From NCBI GenBank assembly GCA_949298575.1, contig CASFXH010000004.1, positions 1 through 64,000 of the forward strand: a stretch of 64,000 nucleotides of DNA, written 5' to 3'. Under the pieces are notes generated by a model, which was not told the DNA's origin, did no database searches, and saw only the letters and a program-made list of their open reading frames with translations. Positions 33,902 to 43,846 of this stretch are shown one piece after another (position 1 is the stretch's first letter; the number at the start of each line of letters is the position of its first letter). Position numbers and translations under genes: made by a program. Source of the stretch: an uncultured Parabacteroides sp. (GTDB lineage Bacteria > Bacteroidota > Bacteroidia > Bacteroidales > Tannerellaceae).

Positions 33902-34831
33902 ATGAATGCGGTTGACGAAAAAGGACTGGTTGAAGCGTTTCTGAGCTATCTGCGATACGAGCGGAATTACGCCGCGTACACGTTGACGGCTTACTCGAAA
34001 GATCTGGAGCAGTTCGTTCGCTACGTCGAGGAACGCCACGAGGGGCGTTTCGAAGTAGACTTGATCGACGCGGATCTGGTGCGAGCGTGGTTGGTGACAT
34101 TGATGGACGAGGGATTTTCGCCCGTATCGGTCAATCGGAAACTAAGTTCTTTGAAGTCTTTTTTTAAGTTCTTGTTGAAGCGAAACGAGATTCAAACCAA
34201 TCCGGCCCGGCTGGTGGTCGGCCCCAAACGGGGGAAACCATTGCCCTGCTTCGTGAAAGACGCGGACATGGAGGCGCTGCTGGACGGGGATGGCTTTGAG
34301 GACAGTTTCGAGGGAATCCGCGACCGCTTGATCGTGGAGACGCTTTACGACACGGGCATCCGTCGCTCAGAACTGATCGGAATCCGGAACCGGGATGTCG
34401 ATCTCGAGGCGAAAGTGATCCGGGTAGTCGGCAAGCGGAACAAGGAGCGGTTGATCCCCTTCGCGAGCGGCTTGGAAGAATTGATACGAGCCTACATGAC
34501 GGCGCGCGACCGGGAAATTGGCGCGGGAAGCGAATGGCTATTTGTGCGACGGGACGGCGAACAATTATCCGCCGGAATTGTTTATAAAGTAGTCAGGGCC
34601 CACTTGTCGTCAATACCGATGCTGCCGAAACGGAGTCCGCACGTATTGAGGCATTCGTTTGCGACGAGTATGCTGAACAATGGCGCGGAGTTGAACGCGG
34701 TCAAGGAACTCCTTGGCCACAGCAGTTTGGCTTCCACCAGCGTTTACACCCATACGACATTTGAAGAATTAAAAAAAGTGTATCATGCTCATCCTCGAGC
34801 GAAAAAAGACGGAGGTTATTATGGAAATTAG
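33902..34831 (+). CDS. xerC: Tyrosine recombinase XerC/XerD
   Basis: The 309-residue recombinase resolves chromosome dimers at dif with a partner. The N-terminal SAM-like DNA-binding domain covers about residues 5-90 (YLRYERNYAAYTLTAYSKDLEQF). The catalytic residues are all visible: Arg in YDTGIRRSELIG, Lys in VVGKRNKERLIPF, His and Arg in SPHVLRHSFATSML, His in LLGHSSLASTS, and the nucleophile in VYTHTTF. It is a housekeeping type and shows no integron or phage context. Its end overlaps the hpf start by 11 bp. Confidence 0.93.
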   Translation: MNAVDEKGLVEAFLSYLRYERNYAAYTLTAYSKDLEQFVRYVEERHEGRFEVDLIDADLVRAWLVTLMDEGFSPVSVNRKLSSLKSFFKFLLKRNEIQTNPARLVVGPKRGKPLPCFVKDADMEALLDGDGFEDSFEGIRDRLIVETLYDTGIRRSELIGIRNRDVDLEAKVIRVVGKRNKERLIPFASGLEELIRAYMTARDREIGAGSEWLFVRRDGEQLSAGIVYKVVRAHLSSIPMLPKRSPHVLRHSFATSMLNNGAELNAVKELLGHSSLASTSVYTHTTFEELKKVYHAHPRAKKDGGYYGN

Positions 34832-35120
34832 AATTCAAGCGATCCATTTCGACGCGACAGAGAGTTTGCAAGCGTTTATCCAGAAGAAGATCAGTAAATT
34901 GGATCAGTATTTCGATGGAATCATCAAGGCTGAGGTGACGTTGAAAGTCGTCAAGCCCGAGACTTCGATGAACAAAGAAGCGTCGGTCCGGTTGTTGGTC
35001 AGGAACGGGGAATGCTTTTCGGAGAAAATCTGTGACACTTTTGAGGAAGCGATCGATGTTTGCGCGAGCGCTTTGGAGAAACAGTTGATGAAATTCAAGG
35101 AAAAAGCACGTTCCAAATAA
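34821..35120 (+). CDS. hpf: Short ribosome hibernation-promoting factor
   Basis: From MEIRIQAIHFDATESLQAF the protein is 99 residues, the short HPF/YfiA form without the C-terminal dimerisation domain. The family pattern KISKLDQYFDGIIKAEVTLKVV and the central FSEKICDTFEEAIDVCASALEKQL are clear. It binds the decoding site of idle 30S subunits. It overlaps xerC by 11 bp and precedes the tRNA cluster. A longer in-frame start at 34785 lies within xerC and is not family-like. Confidence 0.92.
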   Translation: MEIRIQAIHFDATESLQAFIQKKISKLDQYFDGIIKAEVTLKVVKPETSMNKEASVRLLVRNGECFSEKICDTFEEAIDVCASALEKQLMKFKEKARSK

Positions 35121-35136
35121 AAAAAGTAGCGGATAT

Positions 35137-35167
35137 TTTGGTGCATAAAAAATAATGCCTACATTTG
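35137..35167 (+). promoter_or_regulatory. Promoter of the tRNA-tuf operon
   Basis: TTTG (35137-35140), 19 bp, TACATTTG (35160-35167). It is a full consensus match, 43 bp before the first tRNA. Confidence 0.8.
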
Positions 35168-35210
35168 CACCCGTTTCAGCTAGGCGGCAGGGACGGGTGC
35201 TTTAAATGAC

Positions 35211-35284
35211 GCCTCTTTAGCTCAGCTGGCCAGAGCACGTGATTTGTAATCTCGGGGTCGTTGGTTCGAATCCGACAAGAGGCT
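35211..35284 (+). tRNA. tRNA-Thr (TGT)
   Basis: 74 nt. Acceptor GCCTCTT pairs with AAGAGGC. The anticodon loop TTTGTAA gives TGT. The T-loop GGTTCGAATCC is intact. CCA is not encoded. First of the tRNA-Thr, tRNA-Tyr, tRNA-Thr, tuf cluster. Confidence 0.97.
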
Positions 35285-35323
35285 CTGAAAAGAAAGTTTG
35301 TTGACATATTTATTAATAATGAA

Positions 35324-35406
35324 GGGCAGTTACCAGAGTGGCCAAATGGGGCAGACTGTAAATCTGCTGGCTCTTGCCTTCGGTGGTTCGAATCCATCAC
35401 TGCCCA
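35324..35406 (+). tRNA. tRNA-Tyr (GTA)
   Basis: 83 nt with the long variable arm of class II tRNAs. Acceptor GGGCAGT pairs with ACTGCCC. The loop CTGTAAA gives GTA. CCA not encoded. Confidence 0.97.
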
Positions 35407-35452
35407 CGAGACGCGAAGCGGTCGCTCGACCGGTAGCCTTCGTGTTGGGAAT

Positions 35453-35524
<72 letters not shown>

Positions 35525-35576
35525 CGGATTTGAGAGAGAATAAGATCATTAATCAAAAATAAAGAACAATTAAGTT

Positions 35577-36764
35577 ATGGCAAAAGAGAAATTTGACAGA
35601 TCGAAGCCACATGTAAACATTGGTACGATTGGTCACGTTGACCACGGTAAAACAACTTTGACGGCTGCTATTACGACCGTATTGGCGAAGAAAGGTCTTT
35701 CGGAGCAACGTTCATTCGACTCGATCGATAACGCTCCTGAGGAGAAGGAAAGAGGTATTACGATTAACACGGCTCACGTAGAGTATCAAACGGCGAACCG
35801 TCACTATGCGCACGTCGATTGCCCGGGTCACGCGGACTATGTCAAGAATATGGTCACTGGTGCCGCTCAGATGGATGGCGCGATCATCGTGGTTGCCGCT
35901 ACGGATGGTCCGATGCCTCAAACTCGTGAGCATATCTTGTTGGCTCGTCAGGTGAACGTCCCGAAGTTGGTCGTTTTCTTGAACAAGTGCGATATGGTTG
36001 ATGACGAAGAAATGTTGGAATTGGTAGAGATGGAAATGCGTGAGTTGCTTTCGTTCTACGGTTTCGACGGAGACAATACGCCGATCATCCGCGGTTCCGC
36101 TCTGGGTGCGTTGAACGGTGATCCGAAGTGGGAAGAGAAGATCATGGAGTTGATGGACGCGTGCGATACGTGGATTCCGCTTCCTCCGCGTGAAATTGAT
36201 AAACCTTTCTTGATGCCGGTTGAGGACGTGTTCTCTATCACGGGTCGTGGTACGGTAGCTACGGGTCGTATTGAGACTGGTGTCGTTAAGGTTGGTGATG
36301 AGGTTCAGATCATTGGCTTGGGCGCAGAAGGTAAGAAGTCTGTCGTAACAGGTGTTGAGATGTTCCGTAAATTGTTGGATCAAGGTGAGGCAGGTGATAA
36401 TGTCGGTCTGTTGCTCCGTGGTATCGACAAGAATGAGGTTAAGCGCGGTATGGTGATTTGCCATCCGGGTCAGATCAAGCCTCACTCTAAGTTCAAGGCA
36501 GAGGTTTATATCTTGAAGAAAGAGGAAGGTGGTCGTCACACGCCGTTCCACAATCACTATCGTCCGCAGTTCTATATCCGTACGTTGGATGTAACGGGTG
36601 AGATCACTTTGCCGGAGGGTACTGAGATGGTCATGCCGGGTGATAACGTAACGATCGAGGTTGAGTTGATTTATCCGGTAGCATGTAACGTAGGTCTGCG
36701 TTTCGCGATTCGTGAGGGTGGTCGTACGGTAGGTGCAGGTCAGATCACGGAATTGGAGAACTAA
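35577..36764 (+). CDS. tuf: Elongation factor Tu
   Basis: The 395-residue GTPase delivers aminoacyl-tRNA to the ribosome. G motifs are complete: [10 protein letters not shown] (P-loop), the switch-[15 protein letters not shown], and NKCD. The switch-I region is [14 protein letters not shown]. Domains II and III end with [12 protein letters not shown]. It is highly expressed, with codon choice visibly unlike the GC-rich flanking genes. It is cotranscribed with the upstream tRNAs and followed by a perfect hairpin. Confidence 0.99.
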   Translation: MAKEKFDRSKPHVNIGTIGHVDHGKTTLTAAITTVLAKKGLSEQRSFDSIDNAPEEKERGITINTAHVEYQTANRHYAHVDCPGHADYVKNMVTGAAQMDGAIIVVAATDGPMPQTREHILLARQVNVPKLVVFLNKCDMVDDEEMLELVEMEMRELLSFYGFDGDNTPIIRGSALGALNGDPKWEEKIMELMDACDTWIPLPPREIDKPFLMPVEDVFSITGRGTVATGRIETGVVKVGDEVQIIGLGAEGKKSVVTGVEMFRKLLDQGEAGDNVGLLLRGIDKNEVKRGMVICHPGQIKPHSKFKAEVYILKKEEGGRHTPFHNHYRPQFYIRTLDVTGEITLPEGTEMVMPGDNVTIEVELIYPVACNVGLRFAIREGGRTVGAGQITELEN

Positions 36765-36783
36765 TTCAAAAAGATGATAGGAG

Positions 36784-36816
36784 TAGCCAGCCTTAAGAAA
36801 CAAGGCTGGCTATTTT
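36784..36816 (+). terminator. Terminator or attenuator after tuf
   Basis: TAGCCAGCCTT (36784-36794) pairs perfectly with AAGGCTGGCTA (36802-36812), followed by TTTT. tRNA-Trp begins at 36817, right after it, so it may partly separate tuf from the secE operon. Confidence 0.8.
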
Positions 36817-36889
36817 ACGGAAGTAGCTCAGTTGGTAGAGTACTGGTCTCCAAAACCAGCTGTCGGGAGTTCGAGCCTCTCCTTCCGTG
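36817..36889 (+). tRNA. tRNA-Trp (CCA)
   Basis: 73 nt. Acceptor ACGGAAG pairs with CTTCCGT. The loop CTCCAAA gives CCA. It stands between tuf and secE. Confidence 0.97.
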
Positions 36890-36905
36890 CTAAAAATTGG
36901 ATTCG

Positions 36906-37100
36906 ATGAATAAAGTGATAACTTACATAAAGGAATCTTATAACGAACTTGTATATAAAGTTTCTTGGCCGACGAGGACGGAATTATCAAGTAGTGCGGT
37001 GGTGGTTATGTTTGCTTCCCTTATCATCGCTGCGATAGTTTTTGTCGTGGACGCGATCTTTGAGGCAGGTATGAGTTTTGTCTATTCAAGTATTTTTTAA
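36906..37100 (+). CDS. secE: Preprotein translocase subunit SecE
   Basis: From MNKVITYIKESYNEL the protein is 64 residues. It has an amphipathic N-terminal helix with VYKVSWPTRTELSSS and one membrane helix (about residues 34-58, VVMFASLIIAAIVFVVDAIF), the minimal single-pass SecE. It stabilises SecY in the translocon. It precedes nusG, the usual bacterial order. Confidence 0.95.
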   Translation: MNKVITYIKESYNELVYKVSWPTRTELSSSAVVVMFASLIIAAIVFVVDAIFEAGMSFVYSSIF

Positions 37101-37112
37101 GCGGTTTTGAAT

Positions 37113-37655
37113 ATGTCTGATGTACAAAAGAAATTCTATGTATTGCGTGCGATAAGCGGCAAGGAGAATAAAGTACGTGAATATTTGGAAGCCGAGATTA
37201 AAAATACGGATTTAGGTGAATTTGTATCTCAAGTCTTGATTCCAACCGAAAAAACTTTTACGATACGAAATGGTAAAAAGGTCGTTAAAGAACGTGCTTA
37301 TTTGCCAGGTTATGTATTGGTGGAGGCGGCTTTGGTTGGAGAGGTAGCTCACCGTTTGAGGAATGTCCCGAACGTGATTGGTTTCTTAGGTGGTTCGGAT
37401 AATCCGGTCCCTTTGCGGCCTGGTGAAGTTAAGCGTATTTTAGGTACGGTTGATGAGTTGCAGGAGCAGTCGGGGGATATGGATATCCAATATTTTGTTG
37501 GAGAGAATGTCAAGATCACCTTTGGGCCTTTTAATGGTTTTACGGGTGTGATCGAAGAGGTGAACGCCGAGAAGAAGAAATTGAAGGTGATGGTTAAGGT
37601 CTTTGGCCGTAAAACTCCCCTTGAATTGAATTATATGCAAGTGGAAAAAGAATAG
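37113..37655 (+). CDS. nusG: Transcription elongation factor NusG
   Basis: From MSDVQKKFYVLRAISGKENK the protein is 180 residues. An NGN domain binds the RNA-polymerase clamp (to about 115; YLPGYVLVEAAL is conserved). A C-terminal KOW domain follows (GENVKITFGPFNGFTGVIEEVN). The ATG at 37113 is preferred to a TTG six bases earlier. Confidence 0.96.
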   Translation: MSDVQKKFYVLRAISGKENKVREYLEAEIKNTDLGEFVSQVLIPTEKTFTIRNGKKVVKERAYLPGYVLVEAALVGEVAHRLRNVPNVIGFLGGSDNPVPLRPGEVKRILGTVDELQEQSGDMDIQYFVGENVKITFGPFNGFTGVIEEVNAEKKKLKVMVKVFGRKTPLELNYMQVEKE

Positions 37656-37720
37656 GCTTTGGTTACGCAAAGTTTTTTCTTTTTCGGTTAGAAGTGTTAT
37701 AATCGATAAATTTTAGAAAA

Positions 37721-38164
37721 ATGGCTAAGGAAGTTGCTGGACAAATCAAATTGCAGATTAAAGGAGGAGCCGCAAACCCTTCTCCCCCAGTAGGACCGGC
37801 TTTGGGTTCTAAGGGTATTAATATTATGGAGTTTTGCAAGCAATTTAATGCCAAGACCCAAGACAAGGCTGGAAAAGTATTACCTGTCGTAATTACTTAT
37901 TATTCAGACAAGTCTTTCGACTTTGTTGTCAAGACCCCTCCTGTCGCTGTCCAATTGCTGGAAGTTACGAAATTGAAAAGTGGGTCAGCGGAGCCTAACC
38001 GGAAGAAGGTCGCGGAGATTACGTGGGACCAAGTGAAGGCTATCGCGGAAGACAAGATTGTCGACTTAAACTGTTTCACTGTCGAAGCGGCTATGAAAAT
38101 GGTCGCGGGTACTGCGCGTAGTATGGGTATCACTGTTAAAGGGACGTTCCCAAGTAATAATTAA
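37721..38164 (+). CDS. rplK: 50S ribosomal protein L11
   Basis: The 147-residue protein ([25 protein letters not shown]) is a normal L11, the stalk-base protein that binds the GTPase-associated centre of 23S rRNA. The C-terminal [18 protein letters not shown] is typical. It begins the rplKAJL-rpoBC series, 65 bp after nusG. Confidence 0.98.
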   Translation: MAKEVAGQIKLQIKGGAANPSPPVGPALGSKGINIMEFCKQFNAKTQDKAGKVLPVVITYYSDKSFDFVVKTPPVAVQLLEVTKLKSGSAEPNRKKVAEITWDQVKAIAEDKIVDLNCFTVEAAMKMVAGTARSMGITVKGTFPSNN

Positions 38165-38179
38165 TAAACTTCAATTGAA

Positions 38180-38878
38180 ATGGGTAAACTTACAAAAAAT
38201 CAGAAGTTGGCTTTAAGTAAGATTGAAGCAGGGAAAGTGTACACGTTAAAGGAAGCTTCAGCATTAGTTAAGGAAATAACGTTGACTAAGTTCGATGCTT
38301 CTGTAGATGTGGATGTCCGTTTGGGCGTGGATCCCCGTAAGGCGAATCAAATGGTGAGAGGCGTTGTTTCTTTGCCACATGGAACGGGAAAAGAGGTACG
38401 GGTTCTTGCGTTATGTACGCCGGATAAGGAAGCGGAAGCGAAAGCTGCTGGTGCTGACTATGTAGGATTGGATGAATATATCAACAAGATCAAAGGTGGA
38501 TGGACGGATGTCGATGTAATTATTACGATGCCTTCAGTCATGGGTAAGATTGGCGCGTTGGGCCGTGTACTTGGTCCTCGTGGTTTGATGCCTAACCCCA
38601 AGAGTGGTACCGTAACGAATGAGATTGGCAACGCTATCAAGGAAATCAAGCAAGGTAAGATTGATTTTAAGGTTGACAAAACAGGTATTGTTCATACGTC
38701 AATCGGTAAGGTCTCTTTTGCGCCCGAAAAGATTTTCGATAATGCGAAGGAGTTTATCTCTACGTTGATTAAGTTGAGACCTTCTGCGGCAAAAGGCACT
38801 TATGTTAAGAGTATTTATCTTTCAAGTACGATGAGTCCGGGTATTAAAGTGGACCCAAAGTCAGTTGATGAAAACTAA
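38180..38878 (+). CDS. rplA: 50S ribosomal protein L1
   Basis: The 232-residue L1 of the ribosomal exit-side stalk shows the conserved [11 protein letters not shown] start, [10 protein letters not shown], the signature [21 protein letters not shown], and [19 protein letters not shown] at the end. In many bacteria L1 also represses its own operon. Only 15 bp separates it from rplK. Confidence 0.98.
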   Translation: MGKLTKNQKLALSKIEAGKVYTLKEASALVKEITLTKFDASVDVDVRLGVDPRKANQMVRGVVSLPHGTGKEVRVLALCTPDKEAEAKAAGADYVGLDEYINKIKGGWTDVDVIITMPSVMGKIGALGRVLGPRGLMPNPKSGTVTNEIGNAIKEIKQGKIDFKVDKTGIVHTSIGKVSFAPEKIFDNAKEFISTLIKLRPSAAKGTYVKSIYLSSTMSPGIKVDPKSVDEN

Positions 38879-38893
38879 AAAAGCAATTGAATC

Positions 38894-39424
38894 ATGAGAA
38901 AGGAAGATAAAGGCGTTATTATCGAGCAATTGACTGAACTTGTTAAAAGTTATCCTAATTTTTACTTGACTGATATCGAAGCGTTGAATGCGGAGAAAAC
39001 TTCTCAGTTAAGAAAGGAATGCTTTAAAAATGAGATTAAGTTAGTTGTTGTCAAGAATACTTTGCTTAAGAAGGCGTTGGCGAATACGGAGATGGATTAT
39101 TCTCCGCTCAATGACGTATTGAAAGGAAATACGGCTGTGATGTTTTCGCAAGTCGCGAATGCTCCGGCACGGTTAATCAAGGAATTTACGAAGAACGCTA
39201 AGAAGGATGAAAATCCGAAACCCGCATTGAAAGGAGCTTATGTACAAGAAAGTTTCTATATTGGTGCGGAAAACTTAGAGGTCTTGGTAAATATCAAGAG
39301 CAAGAAAGAACTTATCGCGGATGTCATCGCCTTGTTGGAGTCTCCGGCGAAAAATGTTATTTCGGCTTTACAGTCTTCAGGACAGACTATCCATGGTTTG
39401 TTGAAGACGTTGGAAGAAAAATAA
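38894..39424 (+). CDS. rplJ: 50S ribosomal protein L10
   Basis: The 176-residue L10 anchors the L7/L12 dimers to the stalk base. Conserved are the VVVKNTLLKKAL segment, the LKGNTAVMFS strand, and the C-terminal helix ending LLKTLEEK, which carries L7/L12. It is 15 bp downstream of rplA. Confidence 0.97.
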   Translation: MRKEDKGVIIEQLTELVKSYPNFYLTDIEALNAEKTSQLRKECFKNEIKLVVVKNTLLKKALANTEMDYSPLNDVLKGNTAVMFSQVANAPARLIKEFTKNAKKDENPKPALKGAYVQESFYIGAENLEVLVNIKSKKELIADVIALLESPAKNVISALQSSGQTIHGLLKTLEEK

Positions 39425-39473
39425 ATTTTTTACATCAACATTCAATTAGACAAAACATTTAAATTATACAAAA

Positions 39474-39851
39474 ATGGCAGATTTGAAAGCTTTAGCAGAA
39501 CAATTAGTAAACTTGACCGTTAAAGAGGTTAGTGAATTAGCTACTATTCTTAAAGAAGAGTATGGTATCGAACCCGCTGCTGCCGCTGTTGCTGTAGCCG
39601 GTCCGGCCGCTGCCGGTGCTGCCGCTGCCGCCGAGGAGAAAACCGCTTTTGACGTGGTTTTGAAAGCCGCAGGCGCAAACAAGTTGGCTGTCGTTAAATT
39701 AGTGAAGGAGTTGACAGGTCTTGGTTTGAAAGACGCTAAGGATTTGGTAGACCATGCTCCGAGTAACATTAAGGAGGGCATCGCGAAAGCGGATGCTGAG
39801 GCCTTGAAAAAACAATTGGAAGAGGCTGGCGCTGAAGTTGAGCTTAAATAG
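39474..39851 (+). CDS. rplL: 50S ribosomal protein L7/L12
   Basis: The 125-residue stalk protein has an N-terminal dimerisation helix ([20 protein letters not shown]), an Ala-rich hinge (about residues 38-58), and the C-terminal factor-binding domain ([29 protein letters not shown]). The following hairpin probably lowers transcription into rpoB. Confidence 0.98.
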   Translation: MADLKALAEQLVNLTVKEVSELATILKEEYGIEPAAAAVAVAGPAAAGAAAAAEEKTAFDVVLKAAGANKLAVVKLVKELTGLGLKDAKDLVDHAPSNIKEGIAKADAEALKKQLEEAGAEVELK

Positions 39852-39882
39852 TATTAATACCTGGCTATCAGGTGAATGGTTG

Positions 39883-39918
39883 AGAGTCTTCGTAAGAGAA
39901 GACTCTTGACCTTTTTGT
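39883..39918 (+). terminator. Attenuator-like hairpin between rplL and rpoB
   Basis: AGAGTCTTC (39883-39891) pairs with GAAGACTCT (39898-39906), followed by TGACCTTTTTG. The position suggests partial termination, so that ribosomal proteins are made in excess of RNA polymerase. Confidence 0.75.
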
Positions 39919-39957
39919 GTCTATAATTTCATTTAAGTTCAATAAAATCCTTATTAG

Positions 39958-42900
39958 ATGTCTTCTGCAGCTGAAATCCAGAGAATTAATTTTGCTTCGA
40001 TAAAGAATCCATTTCCATATCCAGACTTTCTCGAAGTTCAATTGAAGTCATTTCGCGACTTTCTTCAACTTGATACACCCCCAGAAAAGAGAAAAAAGGA
40101 GGGGTTGTATAAGGTATTCGCTGAAAATTTCCCGATTGCGGATACGCGCAATAATTTTGTATTGGAGTTTTTGGATTATTATATAGATCCTCCACGGTAT
40201 ACGATTGATGAGTGTATCTCTCGCGGCTTGACTTATAGTGTGCCTTTGAAGGCTAAATTGAAATTGTATTGTACGGATCCTGATCATGAGGATTTTGATA
40301 CGGTTATTCAAGATGTCTATTTAGGGCCAATCCCTTATATGACGGAGAGAGGTACTTTTGTGATCAATGGCGCTGAGCGGGTGGTAGTTTCTCAATTGCA
40401 CCGTTCGCCAGGTGTTTTCTTTGGGCAAAGTATCCATGCGAATGGTACAAAATTGTATTCCGCACGAATTATTCCATTTAAAGGGTCTTGGATCGAGTTC
40501 GCTACCGACATAAATAATGTGATGTATGCGTACATCGATCGAAAGAAAAAATTGCCGGTTACGACACTTTTACGTGCGATTGGCTTTGAGAGTGACAAGG
40601 ACATTTTGGAGATCTTTAATTTGGCCGAAGAAGTAAAAGTTTCGAAAGCGAATTTAAAGAAACTGATTGGAAGGAAATTGGCGGCTCGTGTCCTGAAAAC
40701 TTGGGTAGAGGATTTTGTGGATGAAGACACGGGTGAGGTTGTTTCTATTGAACGTAATGATGTGATCATTGATCGTGAGTCCGTTTTGGATGCGGACAAT
40801 ATCAATGCGATTGTAGAGTCGGGTGCGCAAAATATTTTGTTGCATCGTGAGGATCAAAGCCTCGCTGATTATACGATTATTTATAATACATTGCAGAAAG
40901 ATCCGAGTAACTCGGAGAAAGAGGCTGTTTTATATATTTATCGCCAATTACGTAATGCGGAGCCAGCAGATGAGGCGAGCGCACGAGAGGTAATCACTAA
41001 TTTGTTTTTCTCAGAGAAACGCTATGATCTTGGAGAGGTAGGGCGCTATCGGATAAACAAAAAGTTGGGCTTGACAATAGATGAGAATATCAAAGTCCTG
41101 ACGAAAGAGGATATTATTGAGATTATCAAGTATTTGATCGAGCTGATAAACTCAAAGGCAATAGTGGATGATATTGACCATTTGAGCAATCGTCGTGTTC
41201 GTACGGTTGGTGAACAATTATATAATCAATTTGGTATAGGTTTGGCCCGGATGTCTCGCACTGTTCGTGAACGAATGAACGTACGAGATAATGAGGTGTT
41301 TACGCCTATTGACTTGATTAATGCCAAGACTATTTCTTCAGTGGTTAATTCGTTCTTTGGTACGAATGCGTTGTCGCAATTCATGGATCAGACGAACCCA
41401 TTGGCGGAAATTACACATAAGCGTCGTTTATCGGCTTTAGGTCCTGGTGGCCTTTCAAGAGATCGGGCCGGTTTTGAAGTGCGTGATGTCCATTATACGC
41501 ATTATGGCCGTTTGTGTCCGATTGAAACACCTGAAGGTCCGAATATTGGTTTGATTTCTTCTTTATGTGTTTATGCGAAGATTAATGACTTAGGTTTTAT
41601 TTCGACACCGTATCGTCGGGTCATTAAGGGGCAAGTTGATTTTTCGGAAGAAGGTTTGCGTTATTACACAGCGGAAGAAGAAGAGCAAAAAACTATTGCG
41701 CAGGGAAATGCGCCTTTGAATGATGAGGGACGTTTCGTAAGGGATCGAGTAAAGGCTCGTTATGAAGCTGATTTCCCTGTTGTTTCTCCGGAAGAGGTTG
41801 ATTTAATGGATGTCGCTCCTCAACAGATAGCTTCTATAGCGGCTTCTTTGATCCCATTTTTGGAGCACGATGACGCGAACCGTGCTTTGATGGGTTCGAA
41901 CATGATGCGCCAAGCGGTACCTTTGTTGCGGACGGATGCGCCGATTGTGGGTACTGGTATTGAGGCACAAGTCGCTCGGGATTCCAGAACTCAAATTATG
42001 GCGGAAAGGGCAGGTGAGGTTGTATTTGTTGACGCGACATGTATTAAGATTAAATATGATCGTACGCCAGATGAAGAGTTCGTAAGTTTCGAGGACGCGG
42101 TTAAGACTTATAATATTCCAAAGTGGCGGAAGACGAATCAATCTACAACTGTAGACTTGCGACCCATTTGTCATCGAGGTCAACGTGTTAAGGCGGGTGA
42201 TATTTTGACGGAAGGTTATTCGACTCAAAATGGGGAGCTTGCGCTTGGCCGTAATATCAAGGTCGCTTATATGCCTTGGAAAGGCTATAATTATGAGGAT
42301 GCGATTGTCTTGAATGAACGGATGGTGAGTGAGGATTTTTTCACCTCAGTTCATGTGGATGAATACATTCTTGAAGTTCGTGAAACGAAGCGAGGCATGG
42401 AGGAACTGACTTCGGATATTCCGAATGTCAGTGAGGATGCGACGAAAGATTTGGATGAGCGGGGTATCGTCCGTGTGGGTGCCCGGATCGCTCCGGGTGA
42501 TATCCTGATAGGCAAGATTACGCCAAAAGGAGAATCAGATCCTTCTCCTGAGGAAAAATTGTTACGGGCAATTTTTGGAGATAAGGCGGGTGACGTGAAA
42601 GACGCATCTTTGAAGGCTACTCCTTCTTTACGTGGAGTCGTAATTGAGACGGCATTATTCTCAAAGGCGATCAAGAAGCGTAAATCTAAGATGGCGGACA
42701 AAGCGATTTTGCCTAAATTGGATGAGGAGTATGAGCGGAAGATGATTGAGTTGAAAAATTTGCTGGTAGACAAATTGCTGACATTAACTGAAGGAAAAGT
42801 CTCTCAAGGTGTGAAGGATTATATGAACACGGAGATTATCCCGAAAGGCGTTAAGTTTACACGCAAAGCTTTGGAAGATTTGGATTATAATGCCATCCAA

Positions 42901-43770
42901 GTCAGCAAATGGACATCGGATTCCGCTAAAAACGAGTTGATTAAACAAGTTGTCTTAAATTACTTGAAGAAATATAAGGAACTTGACGCGGAATTGAGAC
43001 GTAAGAAGTTTGACTTGACGATTGGTGACGAACTTCCGACGGGTATCGTGCAAATGGCAAAGGTCTATATTGCCAAGAAGCGGAAGATCCAGGTTGGCGA
43101 TAAGATGGCGGGTCGTCATGGTAACAAAGGTATCGTGTCGAAGATCGTGCGTCAGGAGGATATGCCTTTCTTGGAGGATGGAACGCCTGTGGATATCTGT
43201 TTGAACCCATTGGGCGTGCCTTCTCGTATGAACTTGGGGCAAATATTTGAGGCTGTCTTGGGTTGGGCAGGTCGAACTCTTGATGTGAAATTCGCGACTC
43301 CGATTTTTGATGGCGCTTCTTTGGACGATTTGAATGAATGGACGGATAAGGCCGGACTTCCTCGTTATGGTAAGACTTATTTGTACGATGGGGGAACGGG
43401 AGAGCGTTTTGACCAGCCGGCGACCGTAGGCGTGACTTATTTCTTGAAGTTGGGACACATGGTTGACGACAAGATGCATGCTCGTTCAATTGGTCCGTAT
43501 TCTTTAATCACTCAGCAGCCTCTGGGCGGTAAGGCGCAATTTGGTGGCCAACGTTTCGGAGAGATGGAGGTCTGGGCTTTGGAGGCGTTTGGCGCGGCTC
43601 ATGTTTTGCAAGAGATTCTGACAATTAAATCGGATGATGTGGTTGGGCGTTCGAAGGCTTATGAGGCGATCGTGAAAGGTGATCCCATGCCTCAGCCAGG
43701 TATTCCGGAGTCCTTGAACGTCTTGTTGCATGAGTTGAGAGGTTTGGGCTTGAGCTTAACACTTGATTAA
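39958..43770 (+). CDS. rpoB: RNA polymerase beta subunit
   Basis: The 1270-residue beta subunit includes the rifampicin-pocket region ([33 protein letters not shown], about residues 475-507), with the ordinary sensitive residues D, H, R and S in place. It also has the GNKGIVSKI and [18 protein letters not shown] segments, and ends [17 protein letters not shown]. Size is normal for Bacteroidota. It lies 106 bp after rplL, beyond the attenuator, and 76 bp before rpoC. Confidence 0.99.
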   Translation: MSSAAEIQRINFASIKNPFPYPDFLEVQLKSFRDFLQLDTPPEKRKKEGLYKVFAENFPIADTRNNFVLEFLDYYIDPPRYTIDECISRGLTYSVPLKAKLKLYCTDPDHEDFDTVIQDVYLGPIPYMTERGTFVINGAERVVVSQLHRSPGVFFGQSIHANGTKLYSARIIPFKGSWIEFATDINNVMYAYIDRKKKLPVTTLLRAIGFESDKDILEIFNLAEEVKVSKANLKKLIGRKLAARVLKTWVEDFVDEDTGEVVSIERNDVIIDRESVLDADNINAIVESGAQNILLHREDQSLADYTIIYNTLQKDPSNSEKEAVLYIYRQLRNAEPADEASAREVITNLFFSEKRYDLGEVGRYRINKKLGLTIDENIKVLTKEDIIEIIKYLIELINSKAIVDDIDHLSNRRVRTVGEQLYNQFGIGLARMSRTVRERMNVRDNEVFTPIDLINAKTISSVVNSFFGTNALSQFMDQTNPLAEITHKRRLSALGPGGLSRDRAGFEVRDVHYTHYGRLCPIETPEGPNIGLISSLCVYAKINDLGFISTPYRRVIKGQVDFSEEGLRYYTAEEEEQKTIAQGNAPLNDEGRFVRDRVKARYEADFPVVSPEEVDLMDVAPQQIASIAASLIPFLEHDDANRALMGSNMMRQAVPLLRTDAPIVGTGIEAQVARDSRTQIMAERAGEVVFVDATCIKIKYDRTPDEEFVSFEDAVKTYNIPKWRKTNQSTTVDLRPICHRGQRVKAGDILTEGYSTQNGELALGRNIKVAYMPWKGYNYEDAIVLNERMVSEDFFTSVHVDEYILEVRETKRGMEELTSDIPNVSEDATKDLDERGIVRVGARIAPGDILIGKITPKGESDPSPEEKLLRAIFGDKAGDVKDASLKATPSLRGVVIETALFSKAIKKRKSKMADKAILPKLDEEYERKMIELKNLLVDKLLTLTEGKVSQGVKDYMNTEIIPKGVKFTRKALEDLDYNAIQVSKWTSDSAKNELIKQVVLNYLKKYKELDAELRRKKFDLTIGDELPTGIVQMAKVYIAKKRKIQVGDKMAGRHGNKGIVSKIVRQEDMPFLEDGTPVDICLNPLGVPSRMNLGQIFEAVLGWAGRTLDVKFATPIFDGASLDDLNEWTDKAGLPRYGKTYLYDGGTGERFDQPATVGVTYFLKLGHMVDDKMHARSIGPYSLITQQPLGGKAQFGGQRFGEMEVWALEAFGAAHVLQEILTIKSDDVVGRSKAYEAIVKGDPMPQPGIPESLNVLLHELRGLGLSLTLD

Positions 43771-43789
43771 TTCAAAAATAAATAAAGGA

Positions 43790-43809
43790 GCGTAGCCTTC
43801 GGGCTATGC
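43790..43809 (+). promoter_or_regulatory. UUCG-tetraloop hairpin between rpoB and rpoC
   Basis: GCGTAGCC (43790-43797) pairs with GGCTATGC (43802-43809, one G-T wobble) across the very stable loop TTCG. The following bases are GACTTTATC without a T run, so it is more likely an mRNA processing or stability element than a terminator. Confidence 0.65.
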
Positions 43810-43846
43810 GACTTTATCTTTAGATAACTCTTTATAAATAAATAAT

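Noticed and set aside
33902..34831. Tyrosine recombinase as a sign of a mobile element
   Set aside because: It is in a housekeeping operon with rpsU and hpf, has no attachment-site repeats or cargo, and matches XerC/D.
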